From assembly GCF_030580955.1 (NCBI RefSeq), contig NZ_JAUQON010000010.1, positions 124,001 to 188,000 of the forward strand: a DNA stretch of 64,000 nucleotides. The letters run 5' to 3'. The stretch is from Hymenobacter convexus (GTDB taxonomy: Bacteria; Bacteroidota; Bacteroidia; Cytophagales; Hymenobacteraceae). Within the stretch, counting starts at the first letter, position 1. Each line of letters begins with the position of its first letter. Positions 55,627-63,532 of this stretch are shown one piece after another. The notes beneath the pieces were generated by a model. The model was not told the DNA's origin and did not search any database. It saw nothing but the letters and a program-made list of their open reading frames with translations. A program made the translations under genes and the position numbers.

Positions 55627-56647
55627 GAGGAATAAACTTTTGCGCTTGAAAAAGAACGTCAGGCAGAGCGCCGCGCAGCAACTCGCAGGCAGCGGCAATT
55701 CCAACATTGATAAAGTTTTGTTTTTCCGAGCAAGATGTTGCGCAGCGCTCTGCCTGACAATCGGTTGGCTGTTGCTGCCCCAATTTTCGCAACCTGCCGC
55801 TGCCCAGCCGGCCCCGCTGCCCGTGCCGCAGGGCCACTTCCTGAAGCAAACCGTCCTTGTGGGCGAGCCGCTTGACTACGAGCTGCGCTACGAACACGCG
55901 CCCGAGCTGGAGGTAGTATTTCCGGATTCGCTGGCCCGGTTTGCGCCGTTTGAGTACGCGGGCAAAACATATTACCCCACCCGCACCCGCCAAGGCCGCA
56001 GCCTCGACCGCACCATCTACCACCTGCGCACCTTCCGGCTCGACTCGGTGCAAACCCTGTCCCTGCCCGTGGCCGTGTTGCAGGGCCAGGACACGCTGAG
56101 CGTGCTGCCGCCGGCCAGCCGCGTGCGCCTGCGCCGCACCGCCGCGCCGCTGGTGGGAGAGGGGCTGCCCGCCCTGCGCCAAAACCTGGCCCTGGTGCCC
56201 ATCGAGCCCGTTTTTAATTACCCTTACTGGATTGCGGGCGCGCTGGCCGTGCTGCTCCTGCTGGCGGGCAGCGCGGCCCTGTTTCGGCGGCCGCTCACGC
56301 GGCGCTACCAGGCCTACAAGCTGCGCAAAAACCACGGCTACTTTCTGGCCCAGTTTGCGCGCCACGTCGAGCGGTTCGATTTGTCGCGCTCGGCTACCAA
56401 CGTGGAGCGCGCCGTGGTGCTTTGGAAAAACTACCTCGCCGGCCTCGAAAACAGCGGCCTGAATTCCTTCACCACGCGCGAAATCGTGGCGTATTTCGAA
56501 AACGACACCGACGTGCGCAAAGCCCTCACCGCCACCGACAAGGTGATTTACGGCAACCTGCAATCGGAAGACGCCAAGGAAGTAGACCGGGCCTTCCAGC
56601 GTCTGCGCGGCTTTGCCGAGCGCCGGTATGCATCGGTAACGGAGTAG
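55619..56647 (+). CDS. BatD-like membrane protein with a palindromic element inside its 5' end
   Basis: 342 residues from a GTG at 55619 that overlaps the DUF58 stop. The first 35-45 codons contain a palindromic element (55656-55756), whose right arm encodes part of the signal peptide (ARCCAALCLTIGWLLL). The likely mature start is near AAAQP. Then an Ig-like extracytoplasmic domain (LVGEPLDYELRYEHAPELEV, SLPVAVLQGQDTLSVLP), a transmembrane helix (WIAGALAVLLLLAGSAAL) and a cytosolic helical tail to the end. A TTG at about 55718 is an alternative start. Similar genes stand between DUF58 and vWA genes in Bat operons. Confidence 0.7.
   Translation: MGKRNKLLRLKKNVRQSAAQQLAGSGNSNIDKVLFFRARCCAALCLTIGWLLLPQFSQPAAAQPAPLPVPQGHFLKQTVLVGEPLDYELRYEHAPELEVVFPDSLARFAPFEYAGKTYYPTRTRQGRSLDRTIYHLRTFRLDSVQTLSLPVAVLQGQDTLSVLPPASRVRLRRTAAPLVGEGLPALRQNLALVPIEPVFNYPYWIAGALAVLLLLAGSAALFRRPLTRRYQAYKLRKNHGYFLAQFARHVERFDLSRSATNVERAVVLWKNYLAGLENSGLNSFTTREIVAYFENDTDVRKALTATDKVIYGNLQSEDAKEVDRAFQRLRGFAERRYASVTE
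55656..55756. repeat. Palindromic element inside a coding region (type H-like)
   Basis: Left GTCAGGCAGAGCGCCGCGCA with GCAACT, right AGATGTTGCGCAGCGCTCTG with CCTGAC: arms of about 26 bp with a few mismatches. The tip carries CAGG/CCTG where most copies have CATG. It is read through in frame by the BatD-like gene. Confidence 0.75.
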
Positions 56648-56712
56648 CGCGGACTTTTAGTCCGCGAGTCCAACCAGCCGCCATTCCTGGACGCGGACTA
56701 AAAGTCCGCGCT
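56646..56712. repeat. Paired small hairpins (CGCGGACTTTTAGTCCGCG)
   Basis: CGCGGAC-TTTTA-GTCCGCG on the left and CGCGGAC-TAAAA-GTCCGCG on the right, themselves inverted copies of each other 29 bases apart. A different repeat family from the CATGAC elements. It lies between the BatD-like gene and the vWA gene. Confidence 0.85.
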
Positions 56713-56726
56713 ACTTTCGCCCTCGC

Positions 56727-57749
56727 GTGAACGACCTTTTCAACCTTCTGCGCTACGCCACGCTGGCCAGCTACCAGTGGCAGCACCCCCGGCTGCTGCT
56801 GCTGCTGGCGGCGGTGCCGCTGCTGTTTCTGCTGCGGCGGCTGCTGGCCCGGCGGCGGCCCCGGGTGGGCGTGGCCTTCGCGCCGGGCGAAGGCGGGCGC
56901 GACTGGACGGCCGCGCTGCGCTTCGTGCCCGATGTGCTGCTGGGCTTCGCGCTGGCGTTTGGCGTGGTGGCGGTGGCCCGCCCCCAGCGCACCGACGAGC
57001 GGGTGGAACAGTCGGGCCGCGGCATCGACATCGTGCTGGCCCTCGACGTGTCGGGCTCGATGGCCATCCAGGACCTGCGCCCCAGCCGCCTCGAAGCCGC
57101 CAAGCGCCTGGCCACCGACTTCCTCAAAAGCCGCGTGGGCGACCGTCTGGCCCTGATAGCCTTCGCCGGCGATGCCTACTCGCTGGCCCCCCTGACTACC
57201 GATTACGACCTGTTGCGCGAAGACTTGGCCAGCCTGCGCCTGGGCCTGATTGAAAACGACGGCACGGCCATCGGCACGGCCCTGGGCGTGGCCACCAACC
57301 GCCTGCGCGAGTCCACGGCGCGCTCGCGGGTGGTCATCCTGCTCTCCGACGGCGAAAGCAACGCCGGCAGCCTCGACCCGCTGCTGGCCGCGCAGCTGGC
57401 GCACGCCTTCGGCATTCGCATCTACACCATCGGGCTGGGCAAAGACGGCTTCGTGCCCTACGGCCAGGACGAAAACGGCAAGCCCCGCTACGTGCAAACC
57501 CGCCTCGACGAAACCACCATGCGCGAGCTGGCCGCGGCGGCCGACGGCCAGTTTTTCCGGGCCACCGACAACGGCGCCCTGCGCGAGGTTTTTAACCAAA
57601 TCAACCGCCTCGAAAAGTCCGAAATCAAGCAGCTGCGCTTCCGCAACACCAAGGATTTTTACCGCCCGTATCTGTGGATGGCTATTGCGTTGTGGCTGGC
57701 CTGGCTGGCGCTGAAAAGCACGTTTCTGAGCAACCCATTGGAAGATTAA
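56727..57749 (+). CDS. BatA-like vWA membrane protein
   Basis: 340 residues from a GTG; the preceding TACTTTCG (56712-56719) is a possible -7 element. Two N-terminal transmembrane helices (about 22-38 and 68-84), the vWA domain with MIDAS motif DVSGS (107-111) and threonine in the TTDYDLL region, ISLLSDGES-type strand VVILLSDGES, and one C-terminal helix (LWMAIALWLAWLAL). This order matches BatA. In Bacteroides the Bat proteins affect oxygen tolerance; they probably assemble a membrane complex with DUF58 and MoxR. Confidence 0.92.
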   Translation: MNDLFNLLRYATLASYQWQHPRLLLLLAAVPLLFLLRRLLARRRPRVGVAFAPGEGGRDWTAALRFVPDVLLGFALAFGVVAVARPQRTDERVEQSGRGIDIVLALDVSGSMAIQDLRPSRLEAAKRLATDFLKSRVGDRLALIAFAGDAYSLAPLTTDYDLLREDLASLRLGLIENDGTAIGTALGVATNRLRESTARSRVVILLSDGESNAGSLDPLLAAQLAHAFGIRIYTIGLGKDGFVPYGQDENGKPRYVQTRLDETTMRELAAAADGQFFRATDNGALREVFNQINRLEKSEIKQLRFRNTKDFYRPYLWMAIALWLAWLALKSTFLSNPLED

Positions 57750-57763
57750 GTTGAGAAAGAAAA

Positions 57764-57796
57764 ACGTCATGCCGAGTTTGCCAAGACATGACGTTC
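57764..57796. repeat. Compact hairpin element (mini form)
   Basis: AACGTCATG / CATGACGTT around 14 bases (CCGAGTTTGCCAAG + A): tips of the palindromic family with almost no body. It ends just before the -33 region of the next gene. Confidence 0.7.
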
Positions 57797-57810
57797 AGCA
57801 GTAACCGCCC

Positions 57811-57818
57811 TACTTTTG
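57811..57818 (+). promoter_or_regulatory. -7 element (TACTTTTG)
   Basis: Perfect TAnnTTTG, 51 bases before the ATG at 57870. The position of the -33 box is filled by the end of the mini hairpin (TTC in place of TTG). Confidence 0.55.
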
Positions 57819-57869
57819 CTTAAACAGCCCGACGCTATTCATTTTCATCCCTCCGGCTGCCTTGCTCCC

Positions 57870-59030
57870 ATGAACAAAAGCTTGTTGGCCCTCGGCGTAG
57901 TGTTGCTGCTGACACTGGGCCGCCTGCCCGTAGTTGCCCAGGGCCACATCATGCGGGTGCGCCTCACCGACGGCGCGGCCACCCTCAACGCCAACCTGCC
58001 CCGCGACTACACCGACCGCACCTTCATCAAGGGCCTGGCCATGTACCGCAACAAGATTGAGGACCTCACCGGCTGCCTCATCCTGCTCGAAGACCGCGAC
58101 AAGGCCAGCATCATCGGCCAGTACATCAAGCCCGGCGAGCCGCCCCTGCGCAACCAGACGCTGGCCGACGTGCTCTACAGCTCCAAAATCAGCACCGCCT
58201 TCAAGATGAACGGCAGCTACATGGTGGCCTCGGTAGCGGCCAACCACGCCTCCATCGTGGAACTCATCATCACCGACGTCGGCGGGGTGCTGGTGCCCGA
58301 AACCGCCGTGCCCTACCTCGACATCTGCAAGGCCGCCAAAAACGTGGCCCCGGAGCTCAAAAAGCGCATCTACTACATCCGCTCGGCCAAGCTTTCCAGC
58401 GTGCACAGCCGCGTGTACCAGGAAGTGGGGGCCGAGTCCGGCGTGTCGGGCACGGTGTTCAGCGCCGGTGGCAAGGTGTACAGCAGCTCCGACCAGTTCA
58501 AAACCGACTACGTGGTGAGCGTGGACCTGGTGAGCCTCAACAACCTGCTGCTCACCAAAAACTGCGACAACCTCATCAGCAGCAACGAGCTGGCCGGCCG
58601 CCTGCAGTCGGACCGCGCCCGCCAGGACGCCGACCGCGCCGAACAGGAGCGCCGCCAGAAAGAAAGCGAGCTGAAAACCGCCAAAGCCGAAGCCGACGAC
58701 CTCAAGCGCAAGGTGGCCGAAATCCAGGAAAACCTGAAGAAGCAGTCGATGACCACCGACGAATACCGCCACCAGGTCGAGGGTCTGCGCCGCGACCTCC
58801 TCGTGGCCCAGCAGCGCGTCAATCAGGTCAACATCGAGTTCAAGCAGGCCGAAACCAACACCAAAGTGGTGCAGGCCACCTCCGAGCAGCAACAGCAGCA
58901 GCAAACCCGCACCACCGCCGCCACGGCTGCCCCGTTGGTGCAAAAATCCGACGTAAACGTGATTTCGGAGGTGAAAAATTTGTCGGAGGAGGAGGTGAAG
59001 AAAATGGGTTTCAAGGAAGTGAAGCAGTGA
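57870..59030 (+). CDS. Secreted coiled-coil protein of unknown function
   Basis: 386 residues from the ATG MNKSLLALGVVLLLTLGRL, with a signal peptide ending near VVAQ. The globular part (about 25-240) includes LTGCLILLEDRDKASIIGQYI, TALKMNG-like strands, SYMVASVAANHASIVELIITDVG and a YYIRSAKLSSVHS segment. Residues 250-330 are a heptad coiled coil (AEQERRQKESELKTAKAEAD; LRRDLLVAQQRVNQV). The tail has QQQQQQ and a short acidic helix. No family recognised. It sits between the BatA gene and the YggS-type gene without an obvious link. Confidence 0.65.
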   Translation: MNKSLLALGVVLLLTLGRLPVVAQGHIMRVRLTDGAATLNANLPRDYTDRTFIKGLAMYRNKIEDLTGCLILLEDRDKASIIGQYIKPGEPPLRNQTLADVLYSSKISTAFKMNGSYMVASVAANHASIVELIITDVGGVLVPETAVPYLDICKAAKNVAPELKKRIYYIRSAKLSSVHSRVYQEVGAESGVSGTVFSAGGKVYSSSDQFKTDYVVSVDLVSLNNLLLTKNCDNLISSNELAGRLQSDRARQDADRAEQERRQKESELKTAKAEADDLKRKVAEIQENLKKQSMTTDEYRHQVEGLRRDLLVAQQRVNQVNIEFKQAETNTKVVQATSEQQQQQQTRTTAATAAPLVQKSDVNVISEVKNLSEEEVKKMGFKEVKQ

Positions 59031-59064
59031 GGCCGTTTGGACCGTACAGGAACTATCACTGGAT

Positions 59065-59092
59065 GTCATGCTTCGGCTGCGCTCAGCATGAC
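59065..59092. repeat. Compact hairpin element (mini form)
   Basis: GTCATGC / GCATGAC around TTCGGCTGCGCTCA: again only the tips of the type A module, with a half-arm as loop. Confidence 0.7.
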
Positions 59093-59122
59093 CGTTTCAT
59101 TACTTCATTCAAATCCTAATCC

Positions 59123-59791
59123 ATGTCCATCGCCGATAACATCCACCGCATTAACGCCGAGCTGGCTGGCACGGCCGCCCGGCTGTGCGTGGTCACGAAA
59201 ACCCATCCCGTCGAGAAGCTTCAGGAGGCCTACGACGCGGGTGCCCGCTGCTTCGGCGAGAATCGGCCCCAGGAAATGGCCGCCAAGCAGCCCCAGCTGC
59301 CTGCTGATGTAGAATGGCACCTCATCGGCCAGCTCCAGACCAACAAGGTGAAGCTGCTGGCGCCCTTCGTGCACACCATCCAAAGCGTGGACAGCCTGAA
59401 ACTGCTGCGCGAAATCAACAAGCACGCCGCCGCCCACGGCCGCGTCATCAACGGCCTGCTGCAGTTCCACATCGCCCGGGAAGAAACCAAGTCCGGCCTC
59501 ACGCTGGCCGAAGCCGAGGAAATCCTCACCGCCGATGAATACCGCCAGCTCCAAAACGTGCGCCTGACCGGCGTGATGGGCGTGGCTACCTTTACCGACG
59601 ACGAAGCCCAGCTGCGACACGAGTTTCGGCAGCTGCGCGGCTACTTCGAGCACCTCAAAGCCACCTATTTTGCGGCTGATGAGGCCTTTCGGGATATTTC
59701 GATGGGCATGAGCGGCGACTACCGGCTGGCCGTGGCCGAGGGCAGCACACTGGTGCGCGTGGGCAGCGCCATTTTCGGCAGCCGGGGGTAG
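59123..59791 (+). CDS. YggS/PLPBP family PLP-binding protein
   Basis: 222 residues, the alanine-racemase N-terminal barrel alone. The PLP lysine is K26 in VVTKTHPV; FGENRPQEM, HLIGQLQTNKVK and the phosphate-binding end MGMSGDYRLAVAEGSTLVRVGSAIFG are the standard signatures. These proteins balance PLP and amino acid pools; they do not racemise. Between the coiled-coil gene and a leftward lipoprotein gene; no conserved partner. Confidence 0.93.
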   Translation: MSIADNIHRINAELAGTAARLCVVTKTHPVEKLQEAYDAGARCFGENRPQEMAAKQPQLPADVEWHLIGQLQTNKVKLLAPFVHTIQSVDSLKLLREINKHAAAHGRVINGLLQFHIAREETKSGLTLAEAEEILTADEYRQLQNVRLTGVMGVATFTDDEAQLRHEFRQLRGYFEHLKATYFAADEAFRDISMGMSGDYRLAVAEGSTLVRVGSAIFGSRG

Positions 59792-59857
59792 AGGCCGTAT
59801 GCGCCTTGCCGCCGACACGTTAACCGCACCCATAACATTGGGCCGGGCGCGGCGGGG

Positions 59858-60370
59858 CTAACGCGGGCTTCGGGGAAGTTTTTCAAACACAGTCTGGTAG
59901 GAATTCTTATCAAATGGGATGAATTCTACCACCCGTCCATTTTGCGTACGCACTACGCCCGTAAGCGAAGCAAAAGGCAGGTTCAACCGGTCCAGCGTGT
60001 TGTCGGCGCGCCGGCTGGTGTCGGCCAGTAAATGGGCCCGCTGCCGCAGCTGAGCGCGCTCGGCCGCGGTCAGGTCGCGCAACAGGCCGGAGGATACCAG
60101 CGTCACATTCGCTGCCCATGGCGTGGTGGCCAGTTGGTGCAGCTCGGCATGGGCGCAGCCCTGGCAGCCCGCCGCCGGAATGACGACGTACCAATGCTCG
60201 CCCTTTGCGGAGAGCGACTGGCGGAAGGTGGTGCGCAAATAATCGGAAAACAACTGCGCCGAATTGGGCGCCTGGCCGGTGGCGGGCGCCGCCGCCGCCG
60301 GGGGCGTGGTTGGCGCGGGCGAATTGCACCCGGCCACCAGCAGGCAGGCAATGAGCGAAAGGAAACGCAT
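59858..60370 (-). CDS. Small lipoprotein with CxxC, possible thioredoxin-like
   Basis: 170 residues; lipobox SLIACLLVAGC. After an A/P-rich linker comes HWYVVIPAAGCQGCAHAELHQL with C-x-x-C (GCQGC), then helices and a terminal strand NGRVVEFIPFDKNSYQTV. The pattern is that of a short thioredoxin-like domain, periplasm-facing, with possible redox or metal role; the fold is inferred. Its start codon overlaps the stop of the preceding DUF4221 gene by one base, so the two are one operon. Confidence 0.7.
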   Translation of the reverse strand: MRFLSLIACLLVAGCNSPAPTTPPAAAAPATGQAPNSAQLFSDYLRTTFRQSLSAKGEHWYVVIPAAGCQGCAHAELHQLATTPWAANVTLVSSGLLRDLTAAERAQLRQRAHLLADTSRRADNTLDRLNLPFASLTGVVRTQNGRVVEFIPFDKNSYQTVFEKLPRSPR

Positions 60371-61620
60371 TAGGAAGAAGGGCCTTGCGCGGCGCGGTAG
60401 GTGAAAAGCTGAAAACTGAGGTAGTGCGGGTCGTAGCTGGGGTTTTCGGGCCGCTGGTTGCCGATGAGCACCCCGCGCTGGGTGGGCAGCACGAGGCGCG
60501 GGTCGAAAATAGGGGCCATGTCGATTTCGCCCACCACCCGCAGCTTTTCGTCAAGAATCATCAGGCTCCACGGCATGTCGGCATAAGACGGGCGCACGGC
60601 TTGATTCGCGGCCGTGGGCATGCCGTGGCGGTACACGCGCAGGTAGCGGTGGCGGTAGGGGTCATGGATGATGGGGCCGTATTCGGGCTCGCTCAGGCGG
60701 TATTGGAGGAGCGGCTGGTATTCCTTCCACAGGGCAAACGGCAGTTCCCGTGCCGGCCGGTGGTGGCGGCTGGGCGCGTCGACGACCTGCCGCTCGCCAG
60801 CCAGCGAGCAGCGGTAGATTTCGCTAAAAGGCCCATAGGTGAACAGGTAGTCGCCGTTGGGGGCCACGCAGCTTTGCGGGGCCATGACGCCGAAATTGTG
60901 CTTTGCGCTCAGAAAAGCGGGGAATTGCCCGGTGTTGTTGTTGGCCCGGTTGGTATCGCGCACGTTCACCACAAAGCCGGTTTTGTAGCGCAAAAACCGG
61001 TGAAAAGTGGCGGTGTCGGCCGTAATCATGCCCAGGTCGTCGGGGCCGCAGTGCAGATAAGCTAGGCTGCCGTGGGTGTAGATGGGTTGGAGCGCCGTGT
61101 CAATGAAATATTCTTCGCGCCCGTAGATGGGGGAGCGAGGCTGCCATTGCTGTCGAATGACGCCGCGGGCGTTGGTGAGGCACAGGTTGTGCGCGTCGCC
61201 GGCCACGAAGATGAGCGAATCCGGGGAAAAAACGCCCATGGCCTCGATGGGCGCCGGGCTCTGGTTGAACAAGTGCTGCAGGTTGATGCGCTGCAGCTCA
61301 AGCGGTGCGGGGTGGGGTTTGCCGGCCGGCCGTTGGGTGTGCAGCAGGGTGTTGGTGGTGCGGTCCAGGAAATAAAAATGCTCCTGGCCCCGCAGGCTGT
61401 CGTGGCTGTAGCCCACGGCACAGCTGTTTTTGGGATATAAATCCGTGGGTTTACGAATGCGCAGCGTGTCGGTGGCCACCAGCGTAACGGTTTGGGGCTG
61501 GCACGCCATGAGCAAGAGGGCCAGCCCCAAACCACTGCCGACCGCCTTCAGCCGGGGTAAAGGAAAAAAGACCCCGCGCTTACGCAGGGTCTTTTTGGGT
61601 TGAAGGAAAAAGCGAATCAC
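60370..61620 (-). CDS. DUF4221-like beta-propeller lipoprotein
   Basis: The frame gives 416 residues from GTG at 61620, which overlaps the stop of the gene before it (GTGA). A lipobox GLALLLMAC lies near codon 40; before it a terminator hairpin (61566-61597) is encoded within the frame, so the working start may be further in, for example a CTG at 61551 that gives a normal signal peptide. The mature part has repeated strand pairs (HFYFLDRTTNTLLHTQR, DSLIFVAGDAHN, GDYLFTYGPFSEIYR) resembling the six-bladed propeller of DUF4221 proteins. Function unknown; operon with the CxxC lipoprotein. Confidence 0.7.
   Translation of the reverse strand: MIRFFLQPKKTLRKRGVFFPLPRLKAVGSGLGLALLLMACQPQTVTLVATDTLRIRKPTDLYPKNSCAVGYSHDSLRGQEHFYFLDRTTNTLLHTQRPAGKPHPAPLELQRINLQHLFNQSPAPIEAMGVFSPDSLIFVAGDAHNLCLTNARGVIRQQWQPRSPIYGREEYFIDTALQPIYTHGSLAYLHCGPDDLGMITADTATFHRFLRYKTGFVVNVRDTNRANNNTGQFPAFLSAKHNFGVMAPQSCVAPNGDYLFTYGPFSEIYRCSLAGERQVVDAPSRHHRPARELPFALWKEYQPLLQYRLSEPEYGPIIHDPYRHRYLRVYRHGMPTAANQAVRPSYADMPWSLMILDEKLRVVGEIDMAPIFDPRLVLPTQRGVLIGNQRPENPSYDPHYLSFQLFTYRAAQGPSS
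61566..61597 (-). terminator. Terminator-like hairpin within the start of the DUF4221 frame
   Basis: AAAAAGACCC / GGGTCTTTTT (10 bp) plus GCG/CGC above a C-A mismatch, loop CTTA. It follows the stop of the leftward gene at 61617 by 20 bases in the usual terminator position. Confidence 0.7.
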
Positions 61621-62030
61621 TCGGGGGCGTACGTTAGTTGCAAGACCATTTCATTCGACGAAGGCGTTAGCTCGCCCGCGCCCGCGTAGTAAAACGATTG
61701 CGTTTCGTAGTCCAAGCGCTTGATGTCACACTCGCCGGAGCGCAAGCGCGCCAGGAAAGGGGCGGCTTCCTCGTCGGCCAGAATGGGGAAATACAGCGGC
61801 CAATCAGTCCCGTTGAAAAACTCTCTTACCGCATCCGGATTGCCGGTCATGTTGGCGTAATGGTCATTCAACTGTGCCCGTAGCGCACTGCCGTGGATGA
61901 TGATTTCGGGCAGGCAGTTCCCTTGCCAGTTGTAGCACCAATCCACGTTGTTGAAGAACCGCAGACGCTGCCACCGGTAGAAGTCGACGTTGGCAATGCG
62001 GTTCAGCGGCTTCGGGTCTTGCTTTTCCAT
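61617..62030 (-). CDS. Hypothetical protein, probably a 5'-frameshifted lipoprotein
   Basis: 137 residues from the ATG MEKQDPKPLNRIANVDFY. Rich in aromatic residues and N/D, with DWCYNWQGNCLPEIIIHG and FYYAGAGELTPSSNEM; no known family. Two A-run single-base gaps upstream (at 62023-62026 and 62104-62106), if filled, would join it to a typical lipoprotein signal ending LTGC, so either the sequence or the gene has lost two bases. As given, translation would begin internally and the protein stay in the cytosol. Its stop overlaps the next gene's GTG. Confidence 0.55.
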   Translation of the reverse strand: MEKQDPKPLNRIANVDFYRWQRLRFFNNVDWCYNWQGNCLPEIIIHGSALRAQLNDHYANMTGNPDAVREFFNGTDWPLYFPILADEEAAPFLARLRSGECDIKRLDYETQSFYYAGAGELTPSSNEMVLQLTYAPE

Positions 62031-62109
62031 TCTGCTTTATCGCAGCCGGTGAGTGGCGCTGCCATGCAGGCAATGAGAGCACCAAAAAGGGTAAATTTCT
62101 CGCTTTCAT
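62031..62109 (-). pseudogene. Out-of-frame lipoprotein signal upstream of 61617-62030
   Basis: Reading ATG at 62109 and adding one A in each of two A-runs yields a lipoprotein start, KFTLFGALIACMAAPLTGC followed by DKAEWK, continuous with QDPKPLNR of the downstream frame. In the present sequence the signal and the body are in different frames. Confidence 0.45.
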
Positions 62110-62338
62110 GAAATGTTAAAGATGAAAAACTTTTTAATGCTTACTGCTTAGGTTCTCACAGGGTTTAAGAAGTTGCCGAAAAGTTCCCGGATTTAAAAAA
62201 AAAAGTTTGTTGATTATTGCAAATAATTGCGTTGTAGCTACAAAAAATAATTAAACTAGCGTTTGGGGGTGGCAAGCCGAACAATTATCTCGGGGTAAGC
62301 TACCTTGCCTGTTCCGTCTGCTGCTGCACCGCCCACCC

Positions 62339-63502
62339 ATGCCCGCCACCACCGCGTCTTCGCCTCCGCCGCCGGCCATCCAGGCCAACCAGCACATCTA
62401 CGACGACTATTTCGAGGAGGAATTCACCCGCACGGTGGACGAAAACATCCTGCAGCTGCTCGACCGCGTGTGGTTTCGGTCGGAGCTGGTTGGTTTCGAG
62501 GACTTCCCGCAGCGCAACAACCCCGACCGGCCCCTGATTTTCGCCTCCAACCACTCGGGCATGGCCTTTCCCTGGGACGCCATCGTGGCCTTGTCGCACC
62601 TGTTTCGCTACCTGCCCAAGCACGAGCGTATGAGCGACCTGCCACGCCCGCTCTCGGCCCCGCTGCTCTCCCAAACGGCCCTCATGAACCCGTATCTGGT
62701 GCGGGACTTCTGGAAAAAATGCGGCTGCGTGGATGCCACGACGCTGAATTTCGAAACCATGATGTACTACCAGGACCACAACCTGATGCTCTACCCCGAG
62801 GGGGTGCCCGGCATCGGCAAGGGGTTCAACCGCAAGTACGAGCTGCAGCGCCTGGCCACCAGCATGGTGCGCCTGGGCCTGCAGCACGGCACCGACATCG
62901 TGCCCTTCTACACCATCAACGCCGAATACCTCAATCCCTACGCCTACAGCGTGGATTGGATAAACCGCCTCACCAAGAAAATCGGCATCCCCTTCCTGCC
63001 GCTCACGGTGCTGCTGCTGCTGGTGCTGGTGCAGCCCTGGGCCTTCTACCTGGCCCTGCCTGCCAAGCTCACCTTCGTGATGGGCACCCGCATCCGCCCC
63101 TCCGACCTCACGGATAAGTCTGTCGATGAGCTCACCCGCGAAGAATACCTGGCCTTGAGCGAGCAAATCCGCCAGCAAATGCAGACGGAGATGGACGCCG
63201 CCGTGGAAACCTACGGCCAGAGACCCTACCGCTGGGGCGAGCTATGGCAGCGCATGAAGGAAAACCGCCGCTTCTTCCCGTTCTTCCTGCCCTTCGCCTG
63301 GCCGGCCGTCTTCACCGAGTTCGAGCGCCTCTACGTAAAGGAAGGCCGCCGCAACTTTCGCATGCAACTCGACCGGCCCGGCGCCTGGCTGCGCATGCTC
63401 TGGCGCAACCCCATAACCCTGGCCTATTTCATCCCGTTGTTAGGCTGGATTCCGCTGGCAATCAAAGGCTACAAAGGCAATAAGCTGGGGCAGAAGCCGT
63501 AG
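62339..63502 (+). CDS. PlsC-like glycerolipid acyltransferase
   Basis: 387 residues. Motif I FASNHSGMAFPWDAIVAL (NHxG-type with D three turns on), motif III LYPEGVPGIGKGFNRKYELQ (EGxxxxGKG, substrate binding) and a later TDIVPFYTINAE (motif IV). Two hydrophobic stretches (PLTVLLLLVLVQPWAFYLALP and the C-terminal ITLAYFIPLLGWIPLAI) anchor it in the membrane. The length and C-terminus suggest an acyltransferase of the DAGAT-like branch rather than standard PlsC. It probably acylates a glycerol or amino lipid. Upstream is a 230-bp AT-rich gap with TACCTTGC at 62301. Confidence 0.82.
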   Translation: MPATTASSPPPPAIQANQHIYDDYFEEEFTRTVDENILQLLDRVWFRSELVGFEDFPQRNNPDRPLIFASNHSGMAFPWDAIVALSHLFRYLPKHERMSDLPRPLSAPLLSQTALMNPYLVRDFWKKCGCVDATTLNFETMMYYQDHNLMLYPEGVPGIGKGFNRKYELQRLATSMVRLGLQHGTDIVPFYTINAEYLNPYAYSVDWINRLTKKIGIPFLPLTVLLLLVLVQPWAFYLALPAKLTFVMGTRIRPSDLTDKSVDELTREEYLALSEQIRQQMQTEMDAAVETYGQRPYRWGELWQRMKENRRFFPFFLPFAWPAVFTEFERLYVKEGRRNFRMQLDRPGAWLRMLWRNPITLAYFIPLLGWIPLAIKGYKGNKLGQKP

Positions 63503-63532
63503 TTAATAGTCGTTGGAACGGTTGGTAAAGCA

